From: Pseudomonas sp. dw_612
GTDB lineage: Bacteria; Pseudomonadota; Gammaproteobacteria; Pseudomonadales; Pseudomonadaceae
DNA: 64,000 nucleotides
Assembly: GCF_018449725.1 (NCBI RefSeq)
Contig: NZ_JAAVVC010000007.1
Location: forward strand, 1-64,000
Reading direction: 5' to 3'
A model generated the notes under the pieces. It saw only the letters and a program-made list of their open reading frames with translations. It searched no databases and had not been told where the DNA came from. This document shows positions 18,294 through 27,244 of the stretch, one piece after another (the first letter of the stretch is position 1; the number at the start of each line of letters is the position of its first letter). A program made the translations under genes and the position numbers.

Positions 18294-19940
18294 TCAGTTG
18301 GCCTGAGGGCGGATCAGCCTCAGCGGTGGTTCAGCGACGGGCACCATCGGTATCGCCGACGCACCGGGTGCCGCCGCCAGCAAGGTCTGGGTGTAGGCGT
18401 TTTGCGGTCGCAGCAACACCTGTTGCGCCGTGCCGTATTCCACCACCTCGCCCTGGCGCATCACCGCGATGTAATCGCTGATCTGCGCCGCCACCCGCAG
18501 GTCGTGGGTGATGAACAAAATGCTCAGGTTCAGGCGCTGTTGCAGCTCGGCGAGCAGCTCCAGCACCTGTTTTTGCACCGAGACATCCAGCGCCGAAACG
18601 CTTTCATCGGCGATCAACACTTCCGGGCGCATCGCCAGGGCCCGGGCGATGCCGATGCGCTGGCGCTGGCCACCGGAGAACTGCCGTGGTTTGCGTTTGA
18701 GCGCATCGCGTTTAAGGCCGACCTGTTCCAGCAAATCCCCGGCCTCGACCCACGCATCTTTCGCTGACAGTCCCCGCAGTTGGGCGGCGCGGGCGATGAT
18801 GTCGCCGACCCGATGCCGTGGATTCAGCGAGCCGTAGGGGTCCTGGAAAATCATCTGGATTCGCCGCCGGTTGGCCGCCAGGGCCGAGCCGCGCAGCGCG
18901 AGGAAATCCGTGTCACCGACCCACACATGACCGCTGTCGCTGTCCACCAGCCGAATCGCTGCTTTCACCAACGTGCTCTTGCCCGAGCCGGACTCGCCGA
19001 CAATTGCCAGGGTCTTGCCCCGTGGCAATTGCAGCGACACATCCTTCAGCGCCGGCACCAAACGACCGCCGACGTTGTAAGTCTTGGTCAGGTGCTCAAT
19101 GCGCAGCGCCAACTCACCGTCGGCGCACGGCACATGCAACTCGGGGTGCAGCGCCGGCACGGCGGCGATCAGCTTGCGGGTGTACGGATGTCTTGGTGCG
19201 TTGAGCACTTGATCGCGCTCACCGATTTCCACCAGCACGCCACCCTCCATCACGGCGATGCGGTCGGCGATTTCCGCGACCACGCCAAAGTCGTGGGTGA
19301 TGAACAAAATGCCGTGCTGACCGCGACCGCGCAGGTCACGCACCAGTTTCAACACCTGGGCCTGAGTGGTGACGTCCAGCGCCGTGGTCGGTTCGTCGGC
19401 GATCAACAAGTCCGGGTTCATCGCCAACGCCATGGCAATCACCACCCGTTGGCATTGGCCGCCGGAGAGTTGATGCGGGAAGCTGTTGGCGATCCGTGGC
19501 GGGTCGGGCAGTTGGGTGGAGTCGAGCAGGGCGAGCATGCGTTCGCGGCGCTCGGCGGCAGGCATGCTCGGTGCGTGAATATCGAAGATTTCTTCGACTT
19601 GTTGACCGATGCGAATCGCCGGGTTCAGCGCCGCCATCGGCTCCTGGAAAATCATCGCGATGCGGTTACCGCGCAAGCGGCGCAACGAGGGTTCGTCCAT
19701 GCGGCAGATGTCGTCGCCGAGAAAGTCGATCACCCCTTCGCTGTGGCGCAGGCCCTTGGCGTAGTCGCCCATGATCGCCGCCGAGAGCACCGATTTGCCG
19801 GAGCCGGACTCGCCGATCACGCAGAGGATTTCGCCTTTTCGCACGTCGAGGCTGATGCCTTTGACCGCATGGCTACGGTCGGCGCCGGCGGGCAGTTCGA
19901 TGGACAGGTTCTCAACCTTTAAGACTTGTTGTTGGCTCAT
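18294..19940 (-). CDS. ABC transporter double ATP-binding protein (DppDF-type fusion)
   Basis: 548 residues holding two complete ATPase domains in tandem. First: Walker A GESGSGKS (about 39-46), signature LSGGQCQRV, Walker [10 protein letters not shown]. Second: Walker [10 protein letters not shown] (about 312-320), signature [15 protein letters not shown], Walker [13 protein letters not shown]. In Dpp/Opp-type peptide importers these are usually two proteins; here they are fused into one. Note Ser in place of Pro in the second Walker B. It energises the two permeases just upstream (two bases from the first of them). Confidence 0.92.
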   Translation of the reverse strand: MSQQQVLKVENLSIELPAGADRSHAVKGISLDVRKGEILCVIGESGSGKSVLSAAIMGDYAKGLRHSEGVIDFLGDDICRMDEPSLRRLRGNRIAMIFQEPMAALNPAIRIGQQVEEIFDIHAPSMPAAERRERMLALLDSTQLPDPPRIANSFPHQLSGGQCQRVVIAMALAMNPDLLIADEPTTALDVTTQAQVLKLVRDLRGRGQHGILFITHDFGVVAEIADRIAVMEGGVLVEIGERDQVLNAPRHPYTRKLIAAVPALHPELHVPCADGELALRIEHLTKTYNVGGRLVPALKDVSLQLPRGKTLAIVGESGSGKSTLVKAAIRLVDSDSGHVWVGDTDFLALRGSALAANRRRIQMIFQDPYGSLNPRHRVGDIIARAAQLRGLSAKDAWVEAGDLLEQVGLKRDALKRKPRQFSGGQRQRIGIARALAMRPEVLIADESVSALDVSVQKQVLELLAELQQRLNLSILFITHDLRVAAQISDYIAVMRQGEVVEYGTAQQVLLRPQNAYTQTLLAAAPGASAIPMVPVAEPPLRLIRPQAN

Positions 19941-19942
19941 GC

Positions 19943-20779
19943 TCAACTCCTTGTGCCTTTCTGGGCGTGTTCGTCCAGACCGTCCGCCAACAGGCTCAGG
20001 CCCAGCATCAGGGTGGAGATGGCAATGCACGGGAAGATCACCAGGTGCGGGAAGGCGATGGCCATGCTGCGGCCTTCGTTGATCATGCCGCCCCAGTCCG
20101 GTGTGGGCGGCGGCAGGCCGAGGCCGAGGAAGCCGAGGGCGCCGATCATGATCGCGGTGTAGCCGATGCGCAGGCAGAAATCGACGATCAACGGCCCGCC
20201 GCAGTTCGGCAGGATTTCCACCAGCATGATCCGCAGCGAGCCTTCGCCCTGGGTGATGGCGCTGAGCACGTAGTCCCGGGAGCGGATGTCGATGGTCAGC
20301 GCGCGCATGATGCGGAAGATCGCCGGGGCGCTGGTGAAGGTCACCGCAATCAGGATATTCAGCGCCGAGGCGCCGAGGGCGATGATGATCACGATGTACA
20401 GCACCAGCACCGGGAACGACAGCACGGTGTCCGCGACATACGACAGCAAAGCATCAACCCAGCCATTGAAGTAACCGGCACACAGGCCCATGGCGATGCC
20501 CACGGCAAACGCGGTCAGGGTCGCGAGGATCGACCAGAACAACACGGTGCGGGTGCCCCAGATCAGTCGCGACAGAATGTCCCGGCCGATCATGTCGGTG
20601 CCCAGCAGGAAGCGCAGCCCGTCGCCATCCGGCGTCATCGGCGTCAGCAGCGGGGTGAAACTTTCCAGCGGATCATGGGGCGCCAGCCACGGCGCAAAAA
20701 TTGCCATCAACACCCAGCCGCCAACCAGCAGCAAACCGAGCAACGCCAACGGATGTTTGAACGAGTTGAGGAAGTTCAT
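19943..20779 (-). CDS. ABC importer permease (DppC/OppC family)
   Basis: 278 residues with about six membrane helices, the N-terminal OppC-type helix and periplasmic TPDGDGLRFLLGTDMIGRDILSR segment, and the EAA loop in the ALTIDIRSRDYVLSAITQGEGS region. GGAGG is placed before the ATG, which overlaps the stop of the DppB-like gene by ATGA. Inner-membrane half of a peptide/opine-type importer. Confidence 0.92.
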   Translation of the reverse strand: MNFLNSFKHPLALLGLLLVGGWVLMAIFAPWLAPHDPLESFTPLLTPMTPDGDGLRFLLGTDMIGRDILSRLIWGTRTVLFWSILATLTAFAVGIAMGLCAGYFNGWVDALLSYVADTVLSFPVLVLYIVIIIALGASALNILIAVTFTSAPAIFRIMRALTIDIRSRDYVLSAITQGEGSLRIMLVEILPNCGGPLIVDFCLRIGYTAIMIGALGFLGLGLPPPTPDWGGMINEGRSMAIAFPHLVIFPCIAISTLMLGLSLLADGLDEHAQKGTRS

Positions 20780-21729
20780 TGGCCACCTCCGCCAAGACTG
20801 CGCAAGGTGATGCGCGGGTTGAGCCAGGTGTAGGCCAGGTCCGAGAAGATTTTGGTCGCGCCGACCACGATGCCGCTGATCATCGCGCAGGCTTCGATCA
20901 GGTACACGTCATGGTTCAGCGACGCGGTGTACAGCAGTGAACCGAAGCCTTTGTAGGCGAAGAACACCTCGACCACGATCACGTTCGACAGCAGCCATGG
21001 GATGTACAACATGATCACCGTGATCGGTGCGATCAGCACGTTGCGCAAGGCATGGCGCAACACGATGCGCGAGGTGGACGCGCCTTTGAGGCGGGCGGTG
21101 CGGATGTACGGTGCCTGCATCACTTCGACCATCGAGGCCCGAGTGATCCGCGCCAGATAGCCGATGCCGAACAGGCACAGCACCATCAGCGGCAGCGCCA
21201 GTTCCACGGCGTTGAAGCCGTCGCTCATGCTGCTAACGCCCGGCAGCCAGTTGAGCCAGAACACGAAGATCGCCGAGACGAACACCGCGCTGGCAAAGTC
21301 CGGAATCGAGGTGGTGACGATCGACAGGAATGACACCAGCCGATCCACCGCCGAACCCTGGCGAATGCCCGCCAGAATCCCGAGGGTCAACGCCACGGGT
21401 ACCATCACCGCCAATGCCAGGCCCGCCAGAATCAAGGTTTGTCCGAGGTTGGGCAGCAACAGGTCAATCACCGGCTCCCGAAAGTGCACCGACGTGCCCC
21501 AGTCGCCGCTGAGGAAATCCTTCAGCCACACCAGGTAGCGCCAGATGAAGGGTTGGTTGTAACCGTGTTCCACCAGCCACGCGGCGCGCTGGTCGGCGGC
21601 GGAGTAGGGGCCGAGGACGTTGATTGCGACGTCCTCGATGTTCAGTTCCAGGGCCAGGAACACGATCACTGACACCGACAACAAGGTTGCCGCCAGCGCC
21701 AATAACTTGCGCATTAGAAATTCAGCCAT
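20776..21729 (-). CDS. ABC importer permease (DppB/OppB family)
   Basis: 317 residues with six predicted helices. DppB-like features: RKLLALAATLLSVSVIVFLALEL at the start, the SGDWGTSVHFREPV segment, and the EAA loop RASMVEVMQAPYIRTARLKGAS (about 197-217). Overlaps the next permease by four bases. The gene follows the binding protein by 76 bases. Confidence 0.92.
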   Translation of the reverse strand: MAEFLMRKLLALAATLLSVSVIVFLALELNIEDVAINVLGPYSAADQRAAWLVEHGYNQPFIWRYLVWLKDFLSGDWGTSVHFREPVIDLLLPNLGQTLILAGLALAVMVPVALTLGILAGIRQGSAVDRLVSFLSIVTTSIPDFASAVFVSAIFVFWLNWLPGVSSMSDGFNAVELALPLMVLCLFGIGYLARITRASMVEVMQAPYIRTARLKGASTSRIVLRHALRNVLIAPITVIMLYIPWLLSNVIVVEVFFAYKGFGSLLYTASLNHDVYLIEACAMISGIVVGATKIFSDLAYTWLNPRITLRSLGGGGQ

Positions 21730-21805
21730 GCTCGCACGCTCCGGCTAATCAAGGGATGGCGGCCCAACCCACCGAGGTGGGCGAGCCGCATGAGGGGCGC
21801 TTGAA

Positions 21806-23440
21806 TCAGGCGCTCAACCAGACTTCATCCATTGGGTAGAAGTCCGATGGGTGAACCTGGAATCCCTGGACTTTCTTGCTCGCGGCGGTGAATTTATCGC
21901 CCCAGAACGGCTGCACCATGACGCAGGCGTCCTGCAGGATTTGCTCGACGCTTTGCATCGCGGCAGCACGTTGTTTTGGGTCGATGATGCCCATGGCTTT
22001 ATCGAGTGCAGCGTCGAACGCCGGGTCGCTGTAGTGGCTTTCGTTCCAGGCTGCGCCGCTGCGGTAGGCCAGTTCCAGGGACATCACGCCCAATGGGCGA
22101 TGCGCCCAGTAGGTGAGGCTGAACGCGGCTTTGTCCCAGATCGGCCAGTACTGGGTGGCCGGGATCACTTTGAGGTTGATGCGGATGCCGGCTTCGGCGC
22201 AGTTCTGTTGCAGGATCTGCGCGCAGTCCTGTTCATAGCGACCCTGGGTGTTGCCGACGATCAGGTCGATGTCGATGCCGTTCGGGTGGCCGGCTTCGGC
22301 GAGGAGTTTCTTCGCCCCCACCACATCCCGCGCACGTTTGGGCAGCGGGAAATATTCCGGGTGGGACGGCGCGACGTGATGGTCTTCGCCCAGGGTGCCC
22401 ATGCCGCGATAGGCGATCTTGAGCATTTGCGCGTTGTCGGCGCACAGGACGACGGCTTTGCGAATCCGCACATCATCGAACGGCTTCTGGTCGCAGGCCA
22501 TGCGCATGACCACGGTTTGCGCCGATTTGCAGGTCAGCAATTGCGCACCCGGCAAGCGTTTGGCCAGGTCCAGCTCGGCCACGGTCACCCGGTACAGCAC
22601 GTCTACTTGCCCGGCCTGCAGTGCCGCGAGATGCGTCGAAATGTCGGTGCCCATGTCGACGTAGCGCAACTCGTCGAGGTTGGCCGGTTTGCGCCAGTAA
22701 TCGGCACGCTTGGCAAAAGTCGCCTGCTTGTTGACCGCAAACGACACCAGTTTGAACGGCCCGGTGCCTAGCGGATTTTTCGCCCAATCGTCACCGGCCT
22801 TGAAGCTGCGGTGGACGATGGCGCAGGTGAAGGCGTTGAGCATTTCCGGAATTGCCAGCATCGGCCGCTTGAGCACCAGGCGGAACTGGAAGTCGCCGAG
22901 TTTTTCGAAGGCACTGATGTCCTGGAACGCGGTGCGGTTGACCGACTTCGAGTCGGCGGCAATCCAGCGCTCGATGTTGTGCTGCACGTCCTCGACGTTG
23001 AAGGTGTCGCCGTTGCTCCACTTCACGTCCTGGCGCAGGTTGAAGGTCCAGGTCTTGAGGTCGTCGGACGGGCTCCAGCTCTCGGCCAGGTACGGGTGAG
23101 TGATGTTGTCCGCGTCGACCCAGGTCAGGAATTCCAGTGAGTTGCGCAGCAGGTTCGAGGCTTCGATCCAGGTGATCAGCATCGGGTCCTGGATTTCCTG
23201 GATGGCGCAGGCAAACCGCAGCGTGCCGCCCTGGCGCGGTGGCACGGCCTCGGCGGCGCGGGCCGAATTACCCAGCAGGGCGGAACCGAGGAAGGTGCTG
23301 GCGCTGGCGGCGGTGATGCCCAGCAGTGCAGCGGTGCGCAGGAACTGGCGGCGATTGATTTCGCCAGTTTTGACTTGGGTGCACAGGTCGTTTACCGCTG
23401 GATGCGGCAGGGCGCCGTCCAGTGTCATTAACTCTTTCAT
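21806..23440 (-). CDS. Periplasmic solute-binding protein of peptide-type ABC importer (SBP_bac_5)
   Basis: 544 residues. The start holds a twin-Arg signal, INRRQFLRTAALLGITAASA (about 34-53), pointing to Tat export. Then the SBP_bac_5 pattern: YLAESWSPSDDLKTWTFNLRQDVKWSNGDTF, ALKRP-like region, and LAEAGHPNGIDI. Binding proteins of this family carry di- and oligopeptides, opines, nickel and others. First gene of the importer unit with a GGAGAGG site six bases before the ATG. It lies 600 bases behind the DddP-like gene, with an inverted repeat between. Confidence 0.92.
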   Translation of the reverse strand: MKELMTLDGALPHPAVNDLCTQVKTGEINRRQFLRTAALLGITAASASTFLGSALLGNSARAAEAVPPRQGGTLRFACAIQEIQDPMLITWIEASNLLRNSLEFLTWVDADNITHPYLAESWSPSDDLKTWTFNLRQDVKWSNGDTFNVEDVQHNIERWIAADSKSVNRTAFQDISAFEKLGDFQFRLVLKRPMLAIPEMLNAFTCAIVHRSFKAGDDWAKNPLGTGPFKLVSFAVNKQATFAKRADYWRKPANLDELRYVDMGTDISTHLAALQAGQVDVLYRVTVAELDLAKRLPGAQLLTCKSAQTVVMRMACDQKPFDDVRIRKAVVLCADNAQMLKIAYRGMGTLGEDHHVAPSHPEYFPLPKRARDVVGAKKLLAEAGHPNGIDIDLIVGNTQGRYEQDCAQILQQNCAEAGIRINLKVIPATQYWPIWDKAAFSLTYWAHRPLGVMSLELAYRSGAAWNESHYSDPAFDAALDKAMGIIDPKQRAAAMQSVEQILQDACVMVQPFWGDKFTAASKKVQGFQVHPSDFYPMDEVWLSA

Positions 23441-23857
23441 ATGCCTCTCCGATACGTTGCAAAGATGCGTTTTTCGACTGGCCGCAGAGGGGGCGAGCGG
23501 CGGACGCGGTCGGTTTTCGATGAACCGAAACTGTCAGTGGCAGGCGCCGCGAAGGCGCAGGCAAGACAGGCGTGAAGCCGGCAGAAGAACAAGGCGCAAC
23601 GAACTCAGGAGGTCGGAAATGGGGTAGGACATAGGGCTGCTCTCATGTTGTTTTTATTAGAGATGCCCGCAGTTTTGTCATCTGGGCAAAGATCGACAAA
23701 CGATAAATTCAACGGTGAAACGTTCGATAAATGCATGTTACTGACCGTAAGGAAGACGCCGCTTCGAAAGCGTTGCGCCCGGAAAATTGAATGCGGCCGT
23801 TTACCGCGCGTGTTTGCGACCGCTATGCACGTCTTCTGTAGCCGCCGCCGAACGCTC
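23441..23857. other. Promoter/leader region of the ABC importer
   Basis: No gene supported. The stretch around 23641-23780 is AT-richer (TTTTTATTAG, GATAAATTC, ATAAATGC) and is the most likely promoter for the binding protein; no single -10/-35 pair stands out. Confidence 0.4.
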
Positions 23858-23992
23858 CTGTAGCAGTTGCCGAAGGCTGCGTTCGGCTGCGAAGCAGTCG
23901 CAAAACGGTGCGACCACATTCTTCCTGCTGCCCCGCATTGGCTGGATGACGACTGCTTCGCAGCCGAACGCAGCCTTCGGCAGCTGCTACAG
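23858..23992. repeat. Long inverted repeat of a second REP class
   Basis: CTGTAGCAGTTGCCGAAGGC... at 23858 and its complement ...GCCTTCGGCAGCTGCTACAG ending 23992, arms of about 45 bases with one or two mismatches, inner parts TTCGGCTGCGAAGCAGTCG. Related in core (GCCGAAGGCTGCG) to the element at 60144. It lies between the DddP-like gene and the importer. Confidence 0.8.
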
Positions 23993-24041
23993 AGGGTCGC
24001 GTTTTCAGGGGGACCCGCGTGGGGTCCTTCATGCGTTGGAA

Positions 24042-25271
24042 TCAACGCGGCATCAGGCGCGGATCGAACGGATAGTCGGAGAGCAATTCGACACCGTTTT
24101 CGTGGATGTAGATCTGCTCTTCGAGCTTGACCCCTTCGCCGCCTTCATCGTGACCGATGTAGCTTTCCACGCAGATGGTCATGCCCGCTTCGAACACACC
24201 GTCGTAGCCCAGCGAATCAATGTCCTCGCGATGCACCACGTACGGGTATTCACCGGTCATGCCAACCCCATGCACCAGGGCGAAGTAACGGTTGGCCTTG
24301 TAGTTGTCCGGGATCTTCCATGCCAGCTCGGCGTATTCCTTGAAGCTGCGCCCGGCCTTGAGCATTTCCATGTTAGTTTGCACTTGTTCGTAGGCTAGTT
24401 TGTACAGTTCCTGTTGCTTGGCGGTCGCGGCTTGCTCGCCGCAGAGGAAGGTCCGCGAGAAGTCGGCGTAGTAACCGAAACGCCCGACCACGTCGGTGTC
24501 CAGCGCCACCAGGTCACCGGCCTCGATCGGCCGCGTGCTGCATTCCTGGAACCACGGGTTGGTGCGCGGGCCGGAGGACAACAGCCGGGTTTCCACGTAG
24601 TCGCCGTCGGTGGCGATCACGTGCTGGTGCAGGTGCGACCACAGTTCGTTTTCGCTGATGCCCGGCACGAGTTTGCTTTCCATCAAGCGCACCCCGGCCT
24701 CGGTGGCGCGCAGGCTGGCGCGGATCATCTTCAGCTCGTTCGGCACCTTGATGCAGCGCGCCCGTTCCAGCGGTTCCTGGGCGTCGAAAATCTGATAGCC
24801 GAGTTTTTGCAGTTCGAACGCGGCGGCCGAGGTCGCGCTTTCGATGGCGATGCGCTTGTTGCCACCGCTGCATTTGCGCACCAGTTCATCGATTTCGGCC
24901 GCCCATTCGGCGGTGACGTTGCTCAGGAAGCTGTCGCAGAAGTAATAGGAAATGGCTTTGGCCGGACGCACTTCATCGACGGTGTTGAGCTTTTCCGCCA
25001 GGTGCAGGCAGCCGCCGAATTCGAAGATCACCACTGGGCCTTCCGCCGGGATAAAGGCATAGCGCGCGGGGTTGCGCGCCGAGTACACCTGCATGTTGCG
25101 CGAGCCGGTGGCGTAGCGCATGTGGGTTGGGTCGAACAGCACGCAAGCGGCGTAGTCGCGTTTTTTCAGTTCGTTGCGCACCCGTTGCAAGCGGTCGAGC
25201 TGGATTTGCTGGATTTCGTCGTAGGTCGGTTCGCAGTCGGCGGGGTTGCGGTTGGGGCCGGACAGACTCAT
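24042..25271 (-). CDS. M24-fold (Xaa-Pro peptidase family) protein, DddP-like
   Basis: 409 residues of the creatinase/aminopeptidase P fold. Many segments match the DMSP lyase DddP as I remember it: MRYATGSRNMQ, ETRLLSSGPRTNPWFQEC, HGVG and the end SDYPFDPRLMPR. All six metal ligands of DddP are kept: Asp258, Asp260, Asp270, His334, Glu369, Glu384. The Asp that acts as base in DddP (six residues after the His) is Gly340 here, so DMSP cleavage by the known mechanism is unlikely. It follows the iron oxygenase by 60 bases and probably acts on that enzyme's product. A hydrolase or lyase on an amino-acid-like compound is inferred. Confidence 0.85.
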   Translation of the reverse strand: MSLSGPNRNPADCEPTYDEIQQIQLDRLQRVRNELKKRDYAACVLFDPTHMRYATGSRNMQVYSARNPARYAFIPAEGPVVIFEFGGCLHLAEKLNTVDEVRPAKAISYYFCDSFLSNVTAEWAAEIDELVRKCSGGNKRIAIESATSAAAFELQKLGYQIFDAQEPLERARCIKVPNELKMIRASLRATEAGVRLMESKLVPGISENELWSHLHQHVIATDGDYVETRLLSSGPRTNPWFQECSTRPIEAGDLVALDTDVVGRFGYYADFSRTFLCGEQAATAKQQELYKLAYEQVQTNMEMLKAGRSFKEYAELAWKIPDNYKANRYFALVHGVGMTGEYPYVVHREDIDSLGYDGVFEAGMTICVESYIGHDEGGEGVKLEEQIYIHENGVELLSDYPFDPRLMPR

Positions 25272-25331
25272 GGGGTGTTCCTCGCAGGGCAAATACGGTT
25301 GGTTTTTTCCAAGAATTTTTTTGAGGGCGGA

Positions 25332-26213
25332 TCAGTCGAGCAACCGGTCGCTGCGCACCAGGTTGCGTTCGGCTTGCAGATGGGCTTCGGACAGGCGTCC
25401 GTAAAGCTGTTTGGTGCGTTGGGCGCGGCCGATGATTCCGGGCTTTTCGGAGTAGGCGAAGATCGCGGTGTTGCGCTCGGTGGCGCCTTCGACGCGGGTC
25501 ACCCGGTGTACCGAAAAGCGGCCCTTGAAGATCTGCAAGTCGCCGGGGTTGAGTTCCAGTTCCTGCACGCGGCTGCGATCGTCGCCGCGCACGACGTTGC
25601 CCACCGCGCCGAGATTTTCCTGGGTGCGGGTACGGATCATGGGCGCGTACTCGAACAGACCGCCGGCCTCAGGCTTCTGGGTCATCATGCTGACGATGAA
25701 TTCGTTGGTGTCGAAGTGCCAGGGCTGCTCCGTGCCCTCGGGCATGACGTTGATCACCAGGCCGGCGAACGGGTCGGCGTATTCGAAAATCTCCGGTTCG
25801 TTGAGGCAGGCGCCGATAAAGCGTTTCATCATCGGCGAGACGTACAGCCGATGAATGATCGCGTCCGGGGCGATCATGTCCCGGGTCACAAAGCCACTGG
25901 TGCGCTCCATGAATGTGCGGCGCGGGTCATCCTGGGGCAGGGTGGGGTCGTCTTCGGTGAAGTAGGCGTTGACCTTGCGCACCGAGTAAAACGTCTTGCC
26001 CGACAGCGCCTGGCCTTCGGCGCGGGCCTGTTCCAGCGCCTCGGGCCGCAGGAAATTCTTCAGCAGGCAGCAGCCGTCCTCGGCCAGTTCGGCGCGAGCG
26101 TGTTCGATCAGTGCCTGTAATTGGACATGGCCCGAATCATGTATGGGGTACAACTCGGTATTAATGATGTCGCTGATATCGCCCACTTCGGCGTCGGCAA
26201 GTTGAAGGCTCAT
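25332..26213 (-). CDS. 2-oxoglutarate/Fe(II) oxygenase, HalD/BesD-like group
   Basis: 293 residues. Iron triad His166-x-Asp168 in QPWHFDTNEF and His236 in RFSVHRVTRV, with Arg247 in ERNTAIF as the 2-oxoglutarate ligand. Length and layout resemble the HalD/BesD amino-acid halogenase group. In the halogenases the Asp is Gly, leaving room for chloride; Asp is present here, so hydroxylation or desaturation is expected. AGGAGA stands before the ATG. First gene of a unit with the DddP-like enzyme, divergent from a LysR regulator 116 bases away. Substrate unknown; a free amino acid or derivative is likely by family. Confidence 0.82.
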   Translation of the reverse strand: MSLQLADAEVGDISDIINTELYPIHDSGHVQLQALIEHARAELAEDGCCLLKNFLRPEALEQARAEGQALSGKTFYSVRKVNAYFTEDDPTLPQDDPRRTFMERTSGFVTRDMIAPDAIIHRLYVSPMMKRFIGACLNEPEIFEYADPFAGLVINVMPEGTEQPWHFDTNEFIVSMMTQKPEAGGLFEYAPMIRTRTQENLGAVGNVVRGDDRSRVQELELNPGDLQIFKGRFSVHRVTRVEGATERNTAIFAYSEKPGIIGRAQRTKQLYGRLSEAHLQAERNLVRSDRLLD

Positions 26214-26226
26214 GCAAGTCTCCTGG

Positions 26227-26265
26227 AACTATCAATTAACAGTGTTTGGCGTTGAATCGATAGTT
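26227..26265. promoter_or_regulatory. Candidate LysR binding site in divergent promoter
   Basis: AACTATC (26227-26233) and GATAGTT (26259-26265) form an inverted repeat, 10 of 12 bases if extended inward, between the divergent oxygenase and LysR starts. The arms are further apart than a simple T-N11-A site, so two dimers may be involved. Function is inferred. Confidence 0.4.
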
Positions 26266-26329
26266 GCTTAAAGAGGTGCGAAGTGGAAATTACAAGTTGT
26301 GATCGAATCCATCGGCAGGGGCGATAGTT

Positions 26330-27244
26330 ATGTCGGGCGAACTGGATGGGACCTTACTTAAAGTCTTTGTCGCGATTATCGAGTGCCACGGGTTTTCCGC
26401 GGCCGCCGAACGCCTGCATAAAACCCAATCGACCGTCAGCCAGAGTTTGCAGCGGCTGGAAGAGATCGTCGGAACGCCACTGGTACAACGCACCAGTCGT
26501 TCGGTGGGCCTGACCCCCGGCGGCGAAACCTTTTTGATCTACGCCCGGCAGATCCTCAAGCTGCACGCCGATGCGATCAACGCCGTGCAGTTGCCCGACG
26601 AGCAGGTGTGCATTCACGTCGGCATGCCCGAGGACTATGCGCAGTTCTGCCTGGCCGGGGTCTTGCGGGACTTCCAGGCGCAGTTTCCCCAGGTGCGGCC
26701 GGACATTTGTTGCGAGATGTCGACCGCGTTGGTCAGCCGCTTGCAGCGCGGCGAACTGGATCTGGTGCTGGGTGTGCAGCACGCCAATCTGCAGCCGGGG
26801 GAATACCTGTGCGACGAGCCGCTGGTGTGGGTGGCCGCTGAAGGGTGGCGCGCCGGCAAGCACGAATCGGTGCCGTTGGCGGTGTATGCCGAGGGCTGCG
26901 CCTTCCGCGCTAACGCGGTGCGGGCGCTGGCCGAGGCCGGGCGGCCGTGGCATGTGGTTTACACCAGCCAGAGTCCGCGCGGCATCGGGATTGCGATTGA
27001 ACAGGGGCAGTCGGTGGGCGTCACCGCGCGCCGCTTGGTGCCGCCGGGGTGGCAGGTGCTCGATGAGGCCCAGGGCTTTCCACCGATCGACCCGGCGCGG
27101 TTGATGGTCTGGCGTTCGACTCAGTCTCAGGCGTTGCCGGTCGAGGCGCTGGTGGACATTCTCTGCCGTGAGCTGGGCCGTTCAGACCTGTTGGCCCAAC
27201 GCGGGCTCGCGGCGTTGACGACGGGCCATCAACCGCAGCAATAA
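26330..27244 (+). CDS. LysR family transcriptional regulator
   Basis: 304 residues. N-terminal helix-turn-helix FSAAAERLHKTQSTVSQSLQRLEE at about residues 20-43, then a periplasmic-binding-protein-like effector domain with HVGMPEDYAQFCLAGVLRDFQAQFP. This MSGELDGTLLKVFVAIIE type opening is found in LysR proteins near amino-acid catabolic genes. ATG at 26330 has CAGGGG upstream. Divergent from the oxygenase and DddP-like genes, its likely targets. Its last 63 bases overlap the convergent MFS gene. Confidence 0.9.
   Translation: MSGELDGTLLKVFVAIIECHGFSAAAERLHKTQSTVSQSLQRLEEIVGTPLVQRTSRSVGLTPGGETFLIYARQILKLHADAINAVQLPDEQVCIHVGMPEDYAQFCLAGVLRDFQAQFPQVRPDICCEMSTALVSRLQRGELDLVLGVQHANLQPGEYLCDEPLVWVAAEGWRAGKHESVPLAVYAEGCAFRANAVRALAEAGRPWHVVYTSQSPRGIGIAIEQGQSVGVTARRLVPPGWQVLDEAQGFPPIDPARLMVWRSTQSQALPVEALVDILCRELGRSDLLAQRGLAALTTGHQPQQ

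Noticed and set aside
24042..25271. Call as DMSP lyase DddP
   Set aside because: The catalytic base Asp is replaced by Gly340.
24414..26120. 568-codon plus-strand open frame opposite the DddP-like and oxygenase genes
   Set aside because: The opposite strand carries two recognisable enzymes with ribosome sites; this frame has no family features.
25332..26213. Call as an amino-acid halogenase
   Set aside because: The iron triad has Asp where halogenases have Gly.
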